Of a DNA stretch of 64,000 bases, positions 37,979 through 48,405 are shown in pieces; the first letter of the stretch is position 1, and each line of letters begins with the position of its first letter. The DNA is taken from NCBI RefSeq assembly GCF_009646335.1, contig NZ_WJBU01000001.1, positions 124,001 to 188,000 of the forward strand, given 5' to 3'. The DNA comes from Caenimonas koreensis DSM 17982. Its GTDB lineage: Bacteria > Pseudomonadota > Gammaproteobacteria > Burkholderiales > Burkholderiaceae_C. The translations under genes and the position numbers were made by a program. Under the pieces are notes generated by a model. The model was not told where the DNA came from and ran no database searches. It saw only the letters and a program-made list of their open reading frames with translations.

Positions 37979-38746
37979 ATGGCAACCAGCAAGGGCTATC
38001 GGCTCACAGCTTCAACCGGCATCCACAAGGGTGACCGCGAATACCAGCAGGACCAGGTCGCGCTGATCACGCATCCGCGTCTGCCCGGCTGCGTGCTCGG
38101 CATCGTGGCCGATGGAATGGGCGGCCGCAGCGGCGGGCGCAAAGCATCCGATCAGGTGATGCTCACGGCCAAACAACTGTTCGAGCGTTACTCACCCGAA
38201 CACGACGACGCCTCCACGCTGTTGCAGCAAATGGTGACCGAGGCGCATATCGTCATCAAGCTCACCGCCATCTCGGCCGAGCAGGAGCCACACAGCACCC
38301 TTGCCGCCTTCCTGATCAATCCGGGCGGCGACTGCCACTGGATCCACGCCGGCGATTCCCGCATCTATCACTTCCACGGCAGCAAGCTCGTCAAACGCAC
38401 GATGGATCATTCCTACGTGCAGACTCTGGTCGATCGCGGGGAGATCACGGAAGAAGAAGCGAACGTGCATCCCCAGTCGAACATCCTGATGGGCTGCCTC
38501 GGCGCCGAGGAAGACCCACCGGCTGACCACCACTTCATCCAGCAGCTGCGGCCCGGCGATGTGTTGATGTGTTGCAGCGATGGCGTATGGCACTACTTCA
38601 GCCCGAACGAGCTCGGCTCGGTGCTGTCGTCGCTGTCGCCGCGCGAAGCCACTGAATTCCTGATCGAGAAGGCCCGTTCACGCGGTCACGGCGGTGGCGA
38701 CAACCTCTCGCTGGCCATCGTCAAGCTCGAACCGCTCGACTCCTGA
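37979..38746 (+). CDS. PP2C-type serine/threonine phosphatase
   Basis: A 255-residue PPM-family phosphatase. Metal-binding and catalytic motifs are ADGMGGRSGG, GDSRIYHF, CCSDGVWHYF and GGGDNLSLAIV, in the usual order. It needs Mn or Mg and removes phosphate from Ser/Thr of protein substrates. No Ser/Thr kinase is adjacent, so its partner must be elsewhere. No signal peptide or transmembrane segment is seen. Confidence 0.92.
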   Translation: MATSKGYRLTASTGIHKGDREYQQDQVALITHPRLPGCVLGIVADGMGGRSGGRKASDQVMLTAKQLFERYSPEHDDASTLLQQMVTEAHIVIKLTAISAEQEPHSTLAAFLINPGGDCHWIHAGDSRIYHFHGSKLVKRTMDHSYVQTLVDRGEITEEEANVHPQSNILMGCLGAEEDPPADHHFIQQLRPGDVLMCCSDGVWHYFSPNELGSVLSSLSPREATEFLIEKARSRGHGGGDNLSLAIVKLEPLDS

Positions 38747-38755
38747 TCGCCTGGG

Positions 38756-39388
38756 CTACGGCGGCGTCGGCAGCCCCGAGGCGGGCTTTTTCATGTGCTC
38801 GGCCACGCGCCGGTCGCGATCTTTCTTCTGCCGGGCGGCCTCGGCCAGTTTTTCTTCTCGCCTGCGAACGTTGTCCGCAGCCTCCTTGATGCGGCTCGCC
38901 TGGGCAGCGGCGGCTGACCTGCGCCGTTCTTCGTCGCGGGCCGTGCGGGCTGCAGCGTTCGCGGGTGCTGAGGCTGCAAGCGCCGCATGGTCACCCGTCT
39001 TCTTCTTGCCCCGCTCCTGCCGCGCCGCATCATTCACCAGGGCCTGGTCACGATTGCGCGCCTGCTCCGCGGCCTTCTCGGGCGATGACTTCGCCTCGAT
39101 CTCCCGCACCCGCTCGGCAGCACGGCGTTTGCGTTCGGCGTCGTTGATCGCCAGTTCCTGGCGGCGCAAATGACCCAGTGCGTCCCTGCGCCTGGAACGT
39201 GCATCGTTGAGGCAGTCGTTGACGGCAAACGTCTTGTAGCAGGCTTTCTCGGACGTCTTGAACTCGCCTTCGATGGCGGCGCGCTCCGTGGCGATTCGCG
39301 CGCGCTCGCCTGCCACATTCACCTCATCGGCAGCAATGCCGGCGAGCGGCAGGACGATCAGGCAGGCGGCAACGATGAGGCGGTTCAT
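38756..39388 (-). CDS. Exported coiled-coil protein of unknown function
   Basis: A 210-residue protein with a Sec signal peptide (MNRLIVAACLIVLPLAGIAA) and an almost wholly charged alpha-helical body rich in Ala, Arg, Glu and Lys (ERARIATERAAIEGEF, RRREEKLAEAARQKKDRDRR). A CYKTFAVNDCLNDAR segment places two cysteines that could pair in the periplasm. Similar proteins are often mislabelled TolA. The start overlaps the zapE stop (ATGA at 39385-39388), so it is the last gene of the 2-oxoglutarate dehydrogenase operon. Confidence 0.65.
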   Translation of the reverse strand: MNRLIVAACLIVLPLAGIAADEVNVAGERARIATERAAIEGEFKTSEKACYKTFAVNDCLNDARSRRRDALGHLRRQELAINDAERKRRAAERVREIEAKSSPEKAAEQARNRDQALVNDAARQERGKKKTGDHAALAASAPANAAARTARDEERRRSAAAAQASRIKEAADNVRRREEKLAEAARQKKDRDRRVAEHMKKPASGLPTPP

Positions 39389-40482
39389 GTCAAGCGTGTA
39401 TCCACAGTTCGATGCGGCATTGCAAGATATTCCGCTGACCGCATCTCGTTCAGGCGCGACACGGTGCGCGGAAATTCGTGGGCCAACGGCCCCTCGGTAT
39501 ACAACGCCTCCGGCTCCACCGCTGCCGACATGATCAACTTGACGTGCCTGTCGTACAGCACATCGATGAGCCAGGTGAAGCGCCTCGCTTCCGACGCCAT
39601 GCGCACCGGCATGTGCGGCACGTTGCTCAACAGCACGGTGTTGAACTGGCTGGCAATCTCCAGATAGTCGTTCTGCGATCGGGGACCGCCGCACAAGGTG
39701 CGGAAGTCGAACCACACGATGCCGCCTGCGCGCCGCACCGCGCGAATCTGCCGCGCCTCGATGTGCAGCACCGGGTCTTCGTCGCGGCCGACGGCGAGGC
39801 TGTTGAACGCCTCGTTCATCTCTTCGTCCGCCTCGGGGCCGAGCGGCGTGTGGTAGAGCTTGACCTGCTCCATCACGCGGCTTCTGTAGTCCACGCCGTT
39901 GTCCACGTTGACCACTTCCAGGTTTTCCTTGAGCAGCTCGATCGCCGGCAGGATGCGATCGCGATGCAAGCCGTCGGGGTACAGATCGTCGGGCTTGAAA
40001 TTCGATGTCGTCACAAAGCCCACGCCGTTTTCGAACAGCGCATTGAGCAAGCGATGCAGGATCATTGCGTCGGTGATGTCCGCCACATGAAACTCGTCAA
40101 AACAGATCAGCCGATAGCGCTTGGCGATGCGCTCGCCCAGCACATCGAGCGGGTTCACGGTGCCCTGCAGCTCCGACAACTCGCGATGCACTTCACGCAT
40201 GAACTCGTGGAAGTGCAGGCGCGTCTTGCGCACGAGCGGCACAGCGTTGAAAAAGCAGTCCATCAGGAAGCTCTTGCCGCGCCCCACGCCGCCGTACATG
40301 TACACCCCGCGGGGAATGTCAGGGTGGTTGATCAGCCTGCGCACAAAGCCCGTGCGCTGCTCCTTGAAGTCGGCCCACTCGCGCGCGCAGCGGTCCAGGG
40401 CCTGCACGGCGCGCAGCTGTGCAGGGTCGCTCTGGTAGCCGCGCGCTGCCAGCTCGAGGTCGTAGGCTTGCCGAACGGACAA
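39385..40482 (-). CDS. zapE: Cell division ATPase ZapE (AFG1 family)
   Basis: A 365-residue P-loop ATPase. Walker A is YGGVGRGKS (63-71), Walker B is LICFDEFHVADI, and TSNFKPDDLYPDGLHRDRIL is typical of the AFG1/ZapE family. E. coli ZapE acts on FtsZ in late division and under low oxygen; mitochondrial AFG1 deals with respiratory-chain proteins. It starts ten bases after the lpdA stop in the 2-oxoglutarate dehydrogenase operon, which hints at a tie to respiration as much as to division. Confidence 0.93.
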   Translation of the reverse strand: MSVRQAYDLELAARGYQSDPAQLRAVQALDRCAREWADFKEQRTGFVRRLINHPDIPRGVYMYGGVGRGKSFLMDCFFNAVPLVRKTRLHFHEFMREVHRELSELQGTVNPLDVLGERIAKRYRLICFDEFHVADITDAMILHRLLNALFENGVGFVTTSNFKPDDLYPDGLHRDRILPAIELLKENLEVVNVDNGVDYRSRVMEQVKLYHTPLGPEADEEMNEAFNSLAVGRDEDPVLHIEARQIRAVRRAGGIVWFDFRTLCGGPRSQNDYLEIASQFNTVLLSNVPHMPVRMASEARRFTWLIDVLYDRHVKLIMSAAVEPEALYTEGPLAHEFPRTVSRLNEMRSAEYLAMPHRTVDTRLT

Positions 40483-40492
40483 CGGCGTGCGG

Positions 40493-41920
40493 TCAGAAGT
40501 TCAGCGTGCGCTTGTCAACGGCCAGCGCCGCTTCCTTCGTCGCCTCGGACAAGGACGGATGCGCGTGGCAGATGCGTGCGATGTCTTCCGAGGATGCGCG
40601 GAATTCCATGGCGACCACGGCCTCAGCGATCAGCTCGCTGGCCATCGGCCCGACGATATGCACGCCAAGGATCTCGTCCGTCTTGGCATCGGCAAGAAAC
40701 TTGACCATGCCCGTCGTGTCGCCCAATGCGCGCGCACGGCCATTGGCCATGAACGGGAATGTGCCTGCCTTGTATTGCACGCCAGCCGCCTTGAGCTGCT
40801 GCTCGGTCTGGCCCACCCACGCGATCTCGGGGCTGGTGTAGATCACCCACGGAATCGTGTTGAAGTTGACGTGGCCATGCTGGCCCGCGATGCGCTCGGC
40901 CACTGCAACGCCCTCTTCTTCCGCCTTGTGCGCGAGCATCGGGCCGCGCACGGCGTCACCAATTGCCCACACGTTCGGCAGGTTGGTCTTGCATTGGTCG
41001 TCCACCGCAATGGCGCCGCGCTCGTCGAGTTTCAGGCCAACCGCTTCGTGGCCGAGGCCAATCGTGTTGGGCACACGGCCAATCGACACGATGAGCTTGT
41101 CGACCTCGAGCAGTTGCGCCTCGCCCTTGGCGTTTGTCCAGGCAACGGACACGCCCTTCTTCGAGTTCTTGATCTCGCCGACCTTCACGCCCAGCTCGAT
41201 CTTCAGGCCCTGCTTGTCGAAGGCCTTCTTCGCTTCCTTGGCGATCTGCTCGTCCACCGCGCCCAGGAACGTCGGCAGCGCTTCCAGCACCGTGACTTCC
41301 GCGCCCAGCCTGCGCCAGACAGATCCCATCTCAAGCCCGATCACGCCGGAGCCGATCAGGCCCAGCTTCTTCGGCACTGCAGGAATGCGCAGCGCACCGT
41401 CGTTCGACAGGATGTTCTCTTCATCGAAAGGAGCGCCAGGCAAGGCGCGCGGATTGGAACCCGTCGCCACGATGATGTGCTTGCCCGTGAGCGTTTCTTC
41501 CGCCGCGCCGGAGACCTTGATCTCGTAGCCCGCAGCATCGGCCTTCACGAAGGAGCCGCGGCCATGGAAGAACGCGACCTTGTTCTTCTTGAACAGGAAC
41601 AAGATGCCGTCGTTGTTCTGCTTCACGACGGTGTCTTTGCGAGACAGCATCTTTGCGAGGTCCAGCTCCAGGCCCTTCACGTTGATGCCGTGATCGACAA
41701 AGTGCTTGCCCGCGTGCTCGAAGTGCTCAGACGACTGCAGCAGCGCCTTCGATGGAATGCAACCCACGTTTGTGCAGGTGCCACCCGGTGCGGGCTTGCC
41801 GTCCTTGTTCTTCCACTCGTCGATACAGGCGACGTTGAAGCCCAGTTGCGCCGCGCGAATGGCGGCAATGTAGCCACCGGGACCGCCGCCGATGACGATC
41901 ACGTCAAATTGTTTAGTCAT
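40493..41920 (-). CDS. lpdA: Dihydrolipoyl dehydrogenase (E3) of the 2-oxoglutarate dehydrogenase complex
   Basis: A 475-residue flavoprotein without a lipoyl domain. FAD-binding [10 protein letters not shown] is at the N-terminus, the redox disulfide is Cys49/Cys54 ([13 protein letters not shown]), and the active-site His is in [11 protein letters not shown]. It reoxidises dihydrolipoyl groups on OdhB and makes NADH. It is separated from odhB by 120 bases that hold a palindromic repeat. A second, lipoyl-containing E3 is encoded at 54142-56001. Confidence 0.96.
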   Translation of the reverse strand: MTKQFDVIVIGGGPGGYIAAIRAAQLGFNVACIDEWKNKDGKPAPGGTCTNVGCIPSKALLQSSEHFEHAGKHFVDHGINVKGLELDLAKMLSRKDTVVKQNNDGILFLFKKNKVAFFHGRGSFVKADAAGYEIKVSGAAEETLTGKHIIVATGSNPRALPGAPFDEENILSNDGALRIPAVPKKLGLIGSGVIGLEMGSVWRRLGAEVTVLEALPTFLGAVDEQIAKEAKKAFDKQGLKIELGVKVGEIKNSKKGVSVAWTNAKGEAQLLEVDKLIVSIGRVPNTIGLGHEAVGLKLDERGAIAVDDQCKTNLPNVWAIGDAVRGPMLAHKAEEEGVAVAERIAGQHGHVNFNTIPWVIYTSPEIAWVGQTEQQLKAAGVQYKAGTFPFMANGRARALGDTTGMVKFLADAKTDEILGVHIVGPMASELIAEAVVAMEFRASSEDIARICHAHPSLSEATKEAALAVDKRTLNF

Positions 41921-41980
41921 ATCAAAGTCCAGCGCCCATCAATTGGTGCATTTTCGGGAGGCACCGCGGAACCGGCATTG

Positions 41981-42040
41981 CCGGGCCGCTGGTGTCGCCC
42001 CCTTGAGGGGGAGGCGGCCAAAGGCCGCTTCGGGGGTGGG
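41981..42040. repeat. GC-rich palindromic intergenic repeat, copy 2
   Basis: It begins CCGGGCCGC like the element at 30710, and holds two perfect hairpins: CCCCC-TTGA-GGGGG (41998-42011) and GCGGCC-AAA-GGCCGC (42014-42028), then CGGGGGTGGG. It sits just before the odhB stop codon (minus strand), between odhB and lpdA. Confidence 0.6.
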
Positions 42041-43309
42041 TCAAATATCGAACAGCAGGCGAGCCGGATCTTCCAGCGCTTCCTTCATGGCGACCAGGCC
42101 CAGCACGGCTTCGCGGCCGTCGATGATGCGGTGGTCGTAGCTCATGGCGAGGTAGTTCATCGGGCGGATGACGATCTGGCCGTTCTCAACCACAGCGCGA
42201 TCCTTCGTGGCGTGCACGCCCAGGATGGCCGACTGCGGCGGGTTGATGATCGGCGTCGACAGCATCGAGCCGAACACACCGCCATTGGAAATCGAGAACG
42301 TGCCGCCAGTCATCTCTTCGATGCCGAGCTTGCCGTCGCGCGCCTTCGCGCCGTATTCAGCAATCTTCTTTTCGATGTCGGCAAACGACATCTGGTCGGC
42401 ATTGCGCAGGATAGGCACGACCAGGCCGCGCGGCGAGCCCACGGCAATGCCGATGTCGAAGTAGCCGTGATAGACGATGTCGGTGCCGTCAACCGACGCA
42501 TTGAGCACCGGGTACTTCTTCAGCGCGTGGACAGCAGCCTTCACGAAGAACGACATGAAGCCGATCTTCACGCCGTGTTCCTTCTCGAACTTTTCCTGGA
42601 AGCGCTTGCGCATTTCCATCACAGGCGCCATGTTCACTTCATTGAACGTCGTGAGGATGGCGTTGGTCGATTGCGATTGCAGCAGGCGCTCGGCCACGCG
42701 CGCACGCAGGCGCGACATCGGCACGCGCTGCTCGGGGCGCTCGCCCAGGTCAGGCGTTGCCACCGACGAGTTCACTTGCGGCAGTGCAGCGCGCGCGGGT
42801 GCCGCAGGTGCTGCCACAGGCGCCACAGACGGTTTGGATGCGCCGCCAGCCACGGCACCTAGCACATCGCCCTTGGTCACGCGGCCATCTTTGCCCGTAC
42901 CGGCGACAGAGCCAGCTGCCAGGTTGTTGTCGGCCATGAGCTTGGCGGCAGCCGGCATAGCGATGTCGGACTTCGAGCCGCCGGTCGCTGCAGCAGCTGG
43001 TGCAGGTGCCGCCGGCGCAGGCGCAGCAGCCGTCGCAGCAGCAGCCGGGGCAGCCGCTGCGCCCTTGCCTTCGCTATCGATCTTTGCGATCACCTGGTCG
43101 GCTGCGACAGTCGCGCCGTCGGCCTGCAGGATCTCGGCAAGAACACCTGCGGACGGGGCCGGCACTTCCAGCACGACCTTGTCCGTCTCGATCTCGATCA
43201 GGATTTCATCGATCGCGACCATGTCGCCTGCCTTCTTCTTCCACTGCAAAAGGGTTGCTTCTGCCACTGATTCCGACAGCTGCGGAACCTTCACTTCAAC
43301 GATAGCCAT
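42041..43309 (-). CDS. odhB: Dihydrolipoyl succinyltransferase (E2) of 2-oxoglutarate dehydrogenase
   Basis: A 422-residue E2. One lipoyl domain (Lys44 in [12 protein letters not shown]), an Ala/Pro linker ([13 protein letters not shown]), a peripheral-subunit-binding domain ([22 protein letters not shown]) and the catalytic core, with the active-site His and Asp in [12 protein letters not shown]. It transfers succinyl groups from lipoate to CoA. The start [15 protein letters not shown] is standard; longer frames to 43519 run through the repeat upstream. Also known as sucB. Confidence 0.96.
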   Translation of the reverse strand: MAIVEVKVPQLSESVAEATLLQWKKKAGDMVAIDEILIEIETDKVVLEVPAPSAGVLAEILQADGATVAADQVIAKIDSEGKGAAAAPAAAATAAAPAPAAPAPAAAATGGSKSDIAMPAAAKLMADNNLAAGSVAGTGKDGRVTKGDVLGAVAGGASKPSVAPVAAPAAPARAALPQVNSSVATPDLGERPEQRVPMSRLRARVAERLLQSQSTNAILTTFNEVNMAPVMEMRKRFQEKFEKEHGVKIGFMSFFVKAAVHALKKYPVLNASVDGTDIVYHGYFDIGIAVGSPRGLVVPILRNADQMSFADIEKKIAEYGAKARDGKLGIEEMTGGTFSISNGGVFGSMLSTPIINPPQSAILGVHATKDRAVVENGQIVIRPMNYLAMSYDHRIIDGREAVLGLVAMKEALEDPARLLFDI

Positions 43310-43320
43310 TTGATTTCCAG

Positions 43321-43396
43321 GTTGAGGGTTGAGCGTTGAGCGTTGAGCGAGGGTTGGAGCGAGTTCACGCCCAACGCTGAACGCCCAACGCTGAAC
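43321..43396. repeat. Inverted-repeat element, copy B
   Basis: Tandem GTTGAGCG-type units (GGTTGAGCGTTGAGCG) on the left and CGCCCAACGCTGAACGCCCA on the right are roughly complementary and fill the odhA-odhB gap, ending two bases before the odhA stop. It would put a strong hairpin in the messenger between E1 and E2. Related to elements at 5405 and 57952. Confidence 0.65.
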
Positions 43397-43397
43397 C

Positions 43398-46268
43398 TTA
43401 TTTAGTGAGGATGAATCCCTTGAGCTTGCCGAACGCCGCGTCCACGAGCGCCTTCTGCTGCTCCTGGTGCAAGTGCGCGTAGCCCACAGCTGGTGAAGCC
43501 GACGACGGCCGGCCCGCATAAGCGAGCTTTTGGCCTTCGACCATGTTCTCGTGGATGTAGTGCTGCACGAAGAACCAGGCGCCCTGGTTCTGCGGCTCGT
43601 CCTGGCACCACACGATTTCGGTGACGTTGGGGTACTTCTTCAGCTCGGCGGCAAACGCCTTGTGCGGGAACGGATAAAGCTGCTCCACGCGCAGGATGGC
43701 TGATTCATCGGTGCCGCGCTCCTCACGCTTCTTGGCAAGGTCGTAATACACCTTGCCGGAACACATGATCACGCGCTTGACCTTGTCGGCCTTCAAGTCC
43801 TTGTGCTCGGGAATGATCGTCTGGAACGCACCCTTGGTGAACTCGACGAGCGGCGAGCCGGCGTCTTTGTTACGCAGCAGCGACTTGGGCGTCATGATGA
43901 CCAGCGGCTTGCGCAGGTTACGCACCATCTGGCGGCGCAGCACATGGAAGATCTGGCTGGCTGTCGTCGGCTGGACGATCTGCATGTTGGTGTCGGCGGC
44001 CAGCTGCATGAAGCGCTCCAGGCGTGCCGAGCTGTGCTCCGGGCCCTGGCCCTCGTAGCCGTGCGGCAGCATGAGCGTGATGCCGTTGACGCGGCCCCAC
44101 TTCACTTCACCGGACGCGATGAACTGGTCGATCACAACCTGAGCGCCGTTGACGAAGTCGCCGAATTGCGCCTCCCAGATGACGAGCGTGTTCGGGTCGT
44201 TCGACGCATAGCCGTATTCAAAACCGAGCACGGCCTCTTCAGAGAGGATGGAGTCGATCACCACGAACGGCGCCTGGTTCTCGGCGACGTGGCTCAGCGG
44301 CGTGAACGTGCCCGTGTCCCACTTCTCACGGTTCTGGTCATGCAACACAGCATGGCGGTGTGTGAACGTGCCGCGGCCGCAGTCTTCGCCCGACAGGCGG
44401 ACCGGGTAGCCGCTCGCGACGAGCGATGCAAATGCCATGTGCTCGCCCATGCCCCAATCCACATTCACTTCGCCCCGGCCCATGGCCGCGCGATCGTCGA
44501 GCACCTTCTTGACGAGCGGATGCGGCGTGAAGTCGGCAGGCAGCGTTGTGATTTTTTCGGCCAGGCGCTTCCACTCTGCAGTGGGAATGGCGGTGTCTGC
44601 GTGGTCAGTCCATTTGCGCCCGAGGAACGGCTGCCAGTCCACCGCGTACTTGCTCTTGAAGTTGGTCAGCACCGGGTCGTGCGTGTGCTTGCCCGCATCC
44701 ATTGCGGCGCGGTAGGCCTTGACCATGTCGTCGCCCAGCGTATCGCCCAGGCCTTGTGCAGCGAGTTTGTCGGCGTACAGCTTGCGCGTGCCGGGGTGCT
44801 GCGCAATCTTCTTGTACATCAGCGGCTGGGTCAGCGCAGGCGTGTCCTGCTCGTTGTGGCCGAGCTTGCGGAAGCAGACGATGTCCACAACCACATCGCG
44901 CTGGAATTCCATGCGGTATTCGAGCGCGAGCTGCGTGGCCAGCACCACGGCCTCAGGGTCGTCGCCGTTCACGTGCAGCACTGGTGCTTCGATCATCTTG
45001 ACGATGTCGGTGCAATACAGCGTGGAGCGTGCATCGCGCGGGTCGGAGGTCGTGAAGCCGATCTGGTTATTGATCACGATGTGGACCGTGCCGCCCGTGA
45101 AGTAGCCGCGCGTTTCCGACAGCGCCAGCGTTTCCATCACGACGCCCTGGCCGGCAATGGCCGCGTCGCCGTGCACCAGCACCGGAAGCACTTGCTTGCC
45201 ATGCGGGTCCGAGCGGCGGTCCATGCGGGCGCGCACCGAGCCTTCGACCACCGGGTTCACGATTTCAAGGTGCGAGGGGTTGAACGCCAGCGTCAGGTGA
45301 ACCGGGCCACCGGCGGTGGTCACGTCGGAGCTGAAGCCCTGGTGGTACTTCACATCGCCGGCGGGCAGGTCTTCCTTGGCGGTGTGGTCGAACTCTGCGA
45401 ACAGGTCGGCCGGCATCTTGCCCAGTGCATTCACGAGCACATTCAGGCGGCCACGGTGGGCCATGCCAATCACGATTTCCTGCACGCCCTTGCTGCCCGC
45501 GCCCTGGATCAAGGCGTCGATCGAGGCGATGAAGCTCTCGCCGCCTTCGAGCGAAAACCGCTTTTGGCCGACGTACTTGGTGTGCAGGAAGCGCTCAAGG
45601 CCTTCAGCGGCCGTGACGCGGTCGAGGATGTGCTTTTTCTGGTCGGCAGAGAAGTTCGGCTTGCTGCGGATCGACTCGAGCTTTTGCTGCCACCAGCGCT
45701 TGCGGTGCTGGTCGCTGATGTACATGTATTCGGCGCCGATGGAGCCGCAGTACGTCTCGCGCAGCGCGTTCGTCAGCTCGCGCAGCGACATCGACTCTTT
45801 GCCGAAGAACGTGTTGCTGATGTTGAACACCGCTTCCTGGTCGGCGTCGTTGAAGCCATAGAAGCCGGCTTCAAGTTCGGGAATCTTTTCGCGCTCGGTG
45901 CGCTTGAGCGGATCGAGGTCGGCCCAGCGGCAGCCCACGTTGCGGTACGCGGCAATGAGCTGTTGCACTGCAGTGCGCTTGCGCCCGAGGTCAGACTCAG
46001 CGCCGCTGGCAACCAGCACGCGGCCTGCGCCCTGCTTCGCCCGTTCGGCGAAAGCGTTGATCACAGGCAGGTGGGGAACGTCCTTGGACTCCGAGCCGTC
46101 AACGGCAGGCACATGCTGCAGCGCATCGAAGTAGTCGCGCCACGTCTCGGGCACGCTGGTCGGGTTGGCGAGATAGTTTTCGTACATCTCTTCGACGTAC
46201 GGGGCGTTGCCGCCAAAAAGGTAGGAGTTGCCTTGATAGGCCGTATAGACGGAGCCTGGATCGCTCAT
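43398..46268 (-). CDS. odhA: 2-oxoglutarate dehydrogenase E1 component
   Basis: A 956-residue thiamine-diphosphate enzyme. The N-terminal [18 protein letters not shown] segment, the EFYGFN-like region, [18 protein letters not shown], and [16 protein letters not shown] with [17 protein letters not shown] (TPP and metal region) mark the E1o family. It decarboxylates 2-oxoglutarate and succinylates the OdhB lipoyl group in the TCA cycle. It is the first gene of odhA-odhB-lpdA-zapE-coiled-coil. Upstream of the ATG is a GCCTCC/GGAGGC hairpin. Also known as sucA. Confidence 0.97.
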   Translation of the reverse strand: MSDPGSVYTAYQGNSYLFGGNAPYVEEMYENYLANPTSVPETWRDYFDALQHVPAVDGSESKDVPHLPVINAFAERAKQGAGRVLVASGAESDLGRKRTAVQQLIAAYRNVGCRWADLDPLKRTEREKIPELEAGFYGFNDADQEAVFNISNTFFGKESMSLRELTNALRETYCGSIGAEYMYISDQHRKRWWQQKLESIRSKPNFSADQKKHILDRVTAAEGLERFLHTKYVGQKRFSLEGGESFIASIDALIQGAGSKGVQEIVIGMAHRGRLNVLVNALGKMPADLFAEFDHTAKEDLPAGDVKYHQGFSSDVTTAGGPVHLTLAFNPSHLEIVNPVVEGSVRARMDRRSDPHGKQVLPVLVHGDAAIAGQGVVMETLALSETRGYFTGGTVHIVINNQIGFTTSDPRDARSTLYCTDIVKMIEAPVLHVNGDDPEAVVLATQLALEYRMEFQRDVVVDIVCFRKLGHNEQDTPALTQPLMYKKIAQHPGTRKLYADKLAAQGLGDTLGDDMVKAYRAAMDAGKHTHDPVLTNFKSKYAVDWQPFLGRKWTDHADTAIPTAEWKRLAEKITTLPADFTPHPLVKKVLDDRAAMGRGEVNVDWGMGEHMAFASLVASGYPVRLSGEDCGRGTFTHRHAVLHDQNREKWDTGTFTPLSHVAENQAPFVVIDSILSEEAVLGFEYGYASNDPNTLVIWEAQFGDFVNGAQVVIDQFIASGEVKWGRVNGITLMLPHGYEGQGPEHSSARLERFMQLAADTNMQIVQPTTASQIFHVLRRQMVRNLRKPLVIMTPKSLLRNKDAGSPLVEFTKGAFQTIIPEHKDLKADKVKRVIMCSGKVYYDLAKKREERGTDESAILRVEQLYPFPHKAFAAELKKYPNVTEIVWCQDEPQNQGAWFFVQHYIHENMVEGQKLAYAGRPSSASPAVGYAHLHQEQQKALVDAAFGKLKGFILTK

Positions 46269-46431
46269 GCTTCGCTGACTTTCCGCCTCCCTGCAGGAGG
46301 CATTGGCTGGTTGTGAGAACCTTCCGCGGCACGGCTGAACCGGTTGGCGGATGCGACTGTGGGTCGGAAGGACCTGGGTAGCGAACGCAATTGTGCCACC
46401 TTTCGGTTAGCTCGCGCTGCCCAGGCCGCGT

Positions 46432-48327
46432 TCAGGGTGCCATCAAATCCTTGATCTGCTGCAGGGCTGACGGGTCTTCGATCGTTGTCAGGTCACCTGC
46501 GTCGCGGCCTTCTGCCACCGCCTGGATCGCCCGGCGCAGCAGCTTGCCGCTGCGCGTCTTGGGCAGCGCATGGACGAGGTGCACGCGCGAAGGCCGCGCA
46601 ACCGCGCCGAGCTGCTCATCGACGACTTTCATGATCTCGCCTTCCAGCTTGAGCCGGGACGCGGTGTTGACCATGGCCGCACTGTCACGCGGCACAACGA
46701 AGGCCATCGCGACCTGCCCCTTGAGCTGGTCGGCAACGCCGACCACCGCCACTTCGGCCACGCCCGAATGACTGGAGATGCTCTCTTCAATCTCGCGCGT
46801 GCCCAGGCGGTGACCGGCCACATTGATCACGTCGTCGGTGCGGCCCAGGATGTAGTAGTAGCCATCGGCATCGCGAATGCCCCAGTCGAAGGTGCTGTAG
46901 ACCAGCTTGCCGGGAACCGTCTGCCAATAGGTGCGCACGAAGCGCGCGTCGTCGCCCCACACGGTCTGCATGAAGCCCGGCGGCGTCGGCCCTTCGATCA
47001 CCACCACGCCCTTCTCGTTGGCACCCGTGAGCTCCTCGCCCGTGTTCTCGTGGACGATCTTCACGTCATAGCCGTACATCGGCACGCCAGGGCTGCCGAA
47101 CTTGCTTGGCTTTTTCTCGACGCCGTTGGCAATCGTGAGGATCGGCCAGCCGCTCTCGGTCTGCCAGTAGTTGTCGATGATCGGCACGCCCAGCCCGTCG
47201 CTGATCCAGCGCGCCGTGGGCTCATCCAGCGGTTCGCCCGCCAGGAACAGCGCCTTCAGGCTCGACAGGTCGTACTTGGCCAGGAACGCGGGGTCGTGCT
47301 TCTTGAGCACCCGCACGGCCGTCGGCGCGCTGAACATGCCGCTGACCTTGTACTTCTCGACCAGGCTCCACCAGATGCCCGCATCGGGGCGGATCGGCAC
47401 GCCCTCATACATGATGGTGGCCATGCCTGCGATGAGTGGCCCGTAGACGATGTAGCTGTGGCCCACAACCCAGCCAATATCGCTGGTCGAGAAGAACGTC
47501 TCGCCCGGCTCGCCCAGGAAGATGTGCTTCATGCTGGCCGCCAGCGCCACCGTATAGCCGCCCACGTCGCGCTGCACACCTTTGGGCAGGCCCGTCGTGC
47601 CGCTCGTGTAGATGGTGTAGCTGATGTCCGTGGACTCCAGCCACACGCAGGGCACCTGCACCCCATCCTGGCGGGCAACCGATTCGGCCCAGTCGTGGTC
47701 GCGACCTGCCACCCGCTCCATGGGCGCGAGCCCCCGGTCGACCAGCAGCACCGATTCCGGCTTGTGCTTCGACAGGCGGATCGCCTCGTCAAGCAACGGC
47801 TTGTACGGCATCACCTTGCCGCCGCGTGAGCCGGCATCGGCGCTGACGATCGCTTTCGGCGTTGCGTCTTCAATGCGCGAGGCGAGCGACACGGAGGCAA
47901 AGCCGCCAAACACGACCGAATGAATCGCGCCGATCCGCGCACACGCCAGCATGGCGAATGCAGCTTCGGCAATCATCGGCATGTAGATCAGCACGCGGTC
48001 ACCGCGCTTGACGCCCAGCGCCAGCAGTGCTGCCGCAGCACGCTGCACTTCACGGTGCAGTTCATGGAATGTGTAGGTGCGCTCAACGCCCGTTTCGGTC
48101 GAAACGAAGATCAGGGCGGGCTGGTCGGGCCGCGTGAGCAGGTGCCTGTCCACGGCGTTGTGGCACAGGTTGGTCTGGCCGCCGACAAACCAGCGTGTGA
48201 ACGGTGGGTTGGAGTAGTCACAGATCTGCACGGGCGGCTTGTGCCAGCCAATGAGCTGCGACTGCTCCTTCCAGAAACCTTCGCGGTCTTCGAGCGAGCG
48301 GCGGTGGAAGTCAGCGAATCCTGTCAT
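46432..48327 (-). CDS. prpE: Propionyl-CoA synthetase
   Basis: A 631-residue AMP-forming acyl-CoA synthetase. It opens with FADFHRRSLEDREGFW and NPPFTRWFVGGQTNLCHNAV, which match PrpE rather than Acs. The AMP-binding motif YTSGTTGLPKG, the A8 hinge and the acetylatable Lys595 (PKTRSGKLLRR) are all present. It activates propionate (and less well acetate) to the CoA ester. No 2-methylcitrate genes are adjacent. About 160 bases separate it from odhA. Confidence 0.92.
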   Translation of the reverse strand: MTGFADFHRRSLEDREGFWKEQSQLIGWHKPPVQICDYSNPPFTRWFVGGQTNLCHNAVDRHLLTRPDQPALIFVSTETGVERTYTFHELHREVQRAAAALLALGVKRGDRVLIYMPMIAEAAFAMLACARIGAIHSVVFGGFASVSLASRIEDATPKAIVSADAGSRGGKVMPYKPLLDEAIRLSKHKPESVLLVDRGLAPMERVAGRDHDWAESVARQDGVQVPCVWLESTDISYTIYTSGTTGLPKGVQRDVGGYTVALAASMKHIFLGEPGETFFSTSDIGWVVGHSYIVYGPLIAGMATIMYEGVPIRPDAGIWWSLVEKYKVSGMFSAPTAVRVLKKHDPAFLAKYDLSSLKALFLAGEPLDEPTARWISDGLGVPIIDNYWQTESGWPILTIANGVEKKPSKFGSPGVPMYGYDVKIVHENTGEELTGANEKGVVVIEGPTPPGFMQTVWGDDARFVRTYWQTVPGKLVYSTFDWGIRDADGYYYILGRTDDVINVAGHRLGTREIEESISSHSGVAEVAVVGVADQLKGQVAMAFVVPRDSAAMVNTASRLKLEGEIMKVVDEQLGAVARPSRVHLVHALPKTRSGKLLRRAIQAVAEGRDAGDLTTIEDPSALQQIKDLMAP

Positions 48328-48405
48328 GTTGTCTCCTTGGGCTGCCCGACATTGTGGTCACGGGGCTTGCCGCCAGCTGACACGCTCGCACCGCGCGTGG
48401 CGCGC

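Noticed and set aside
43803-46316. An 837-codon open frame on the plus strand opposite odhA
   Set aside because: It is a mirror of the odhA coding strand in GC-rich DNA, has no recognisable domain and odd composition (many His, Arg, Val). The same applies to long antisense frames opposite nadE (439-2040), der (21786-23606), ispG/hisS (25781-27667), lpdA/odhB (40487-42862) and aceE (59183-60574).
48050-48090. A fourth copy of the CGCTCAACGC repeat in prpE
   Set aside because: Only a single short unit is present, with no inverted partner, and it encodes conserved PrpE sequence; chance match.
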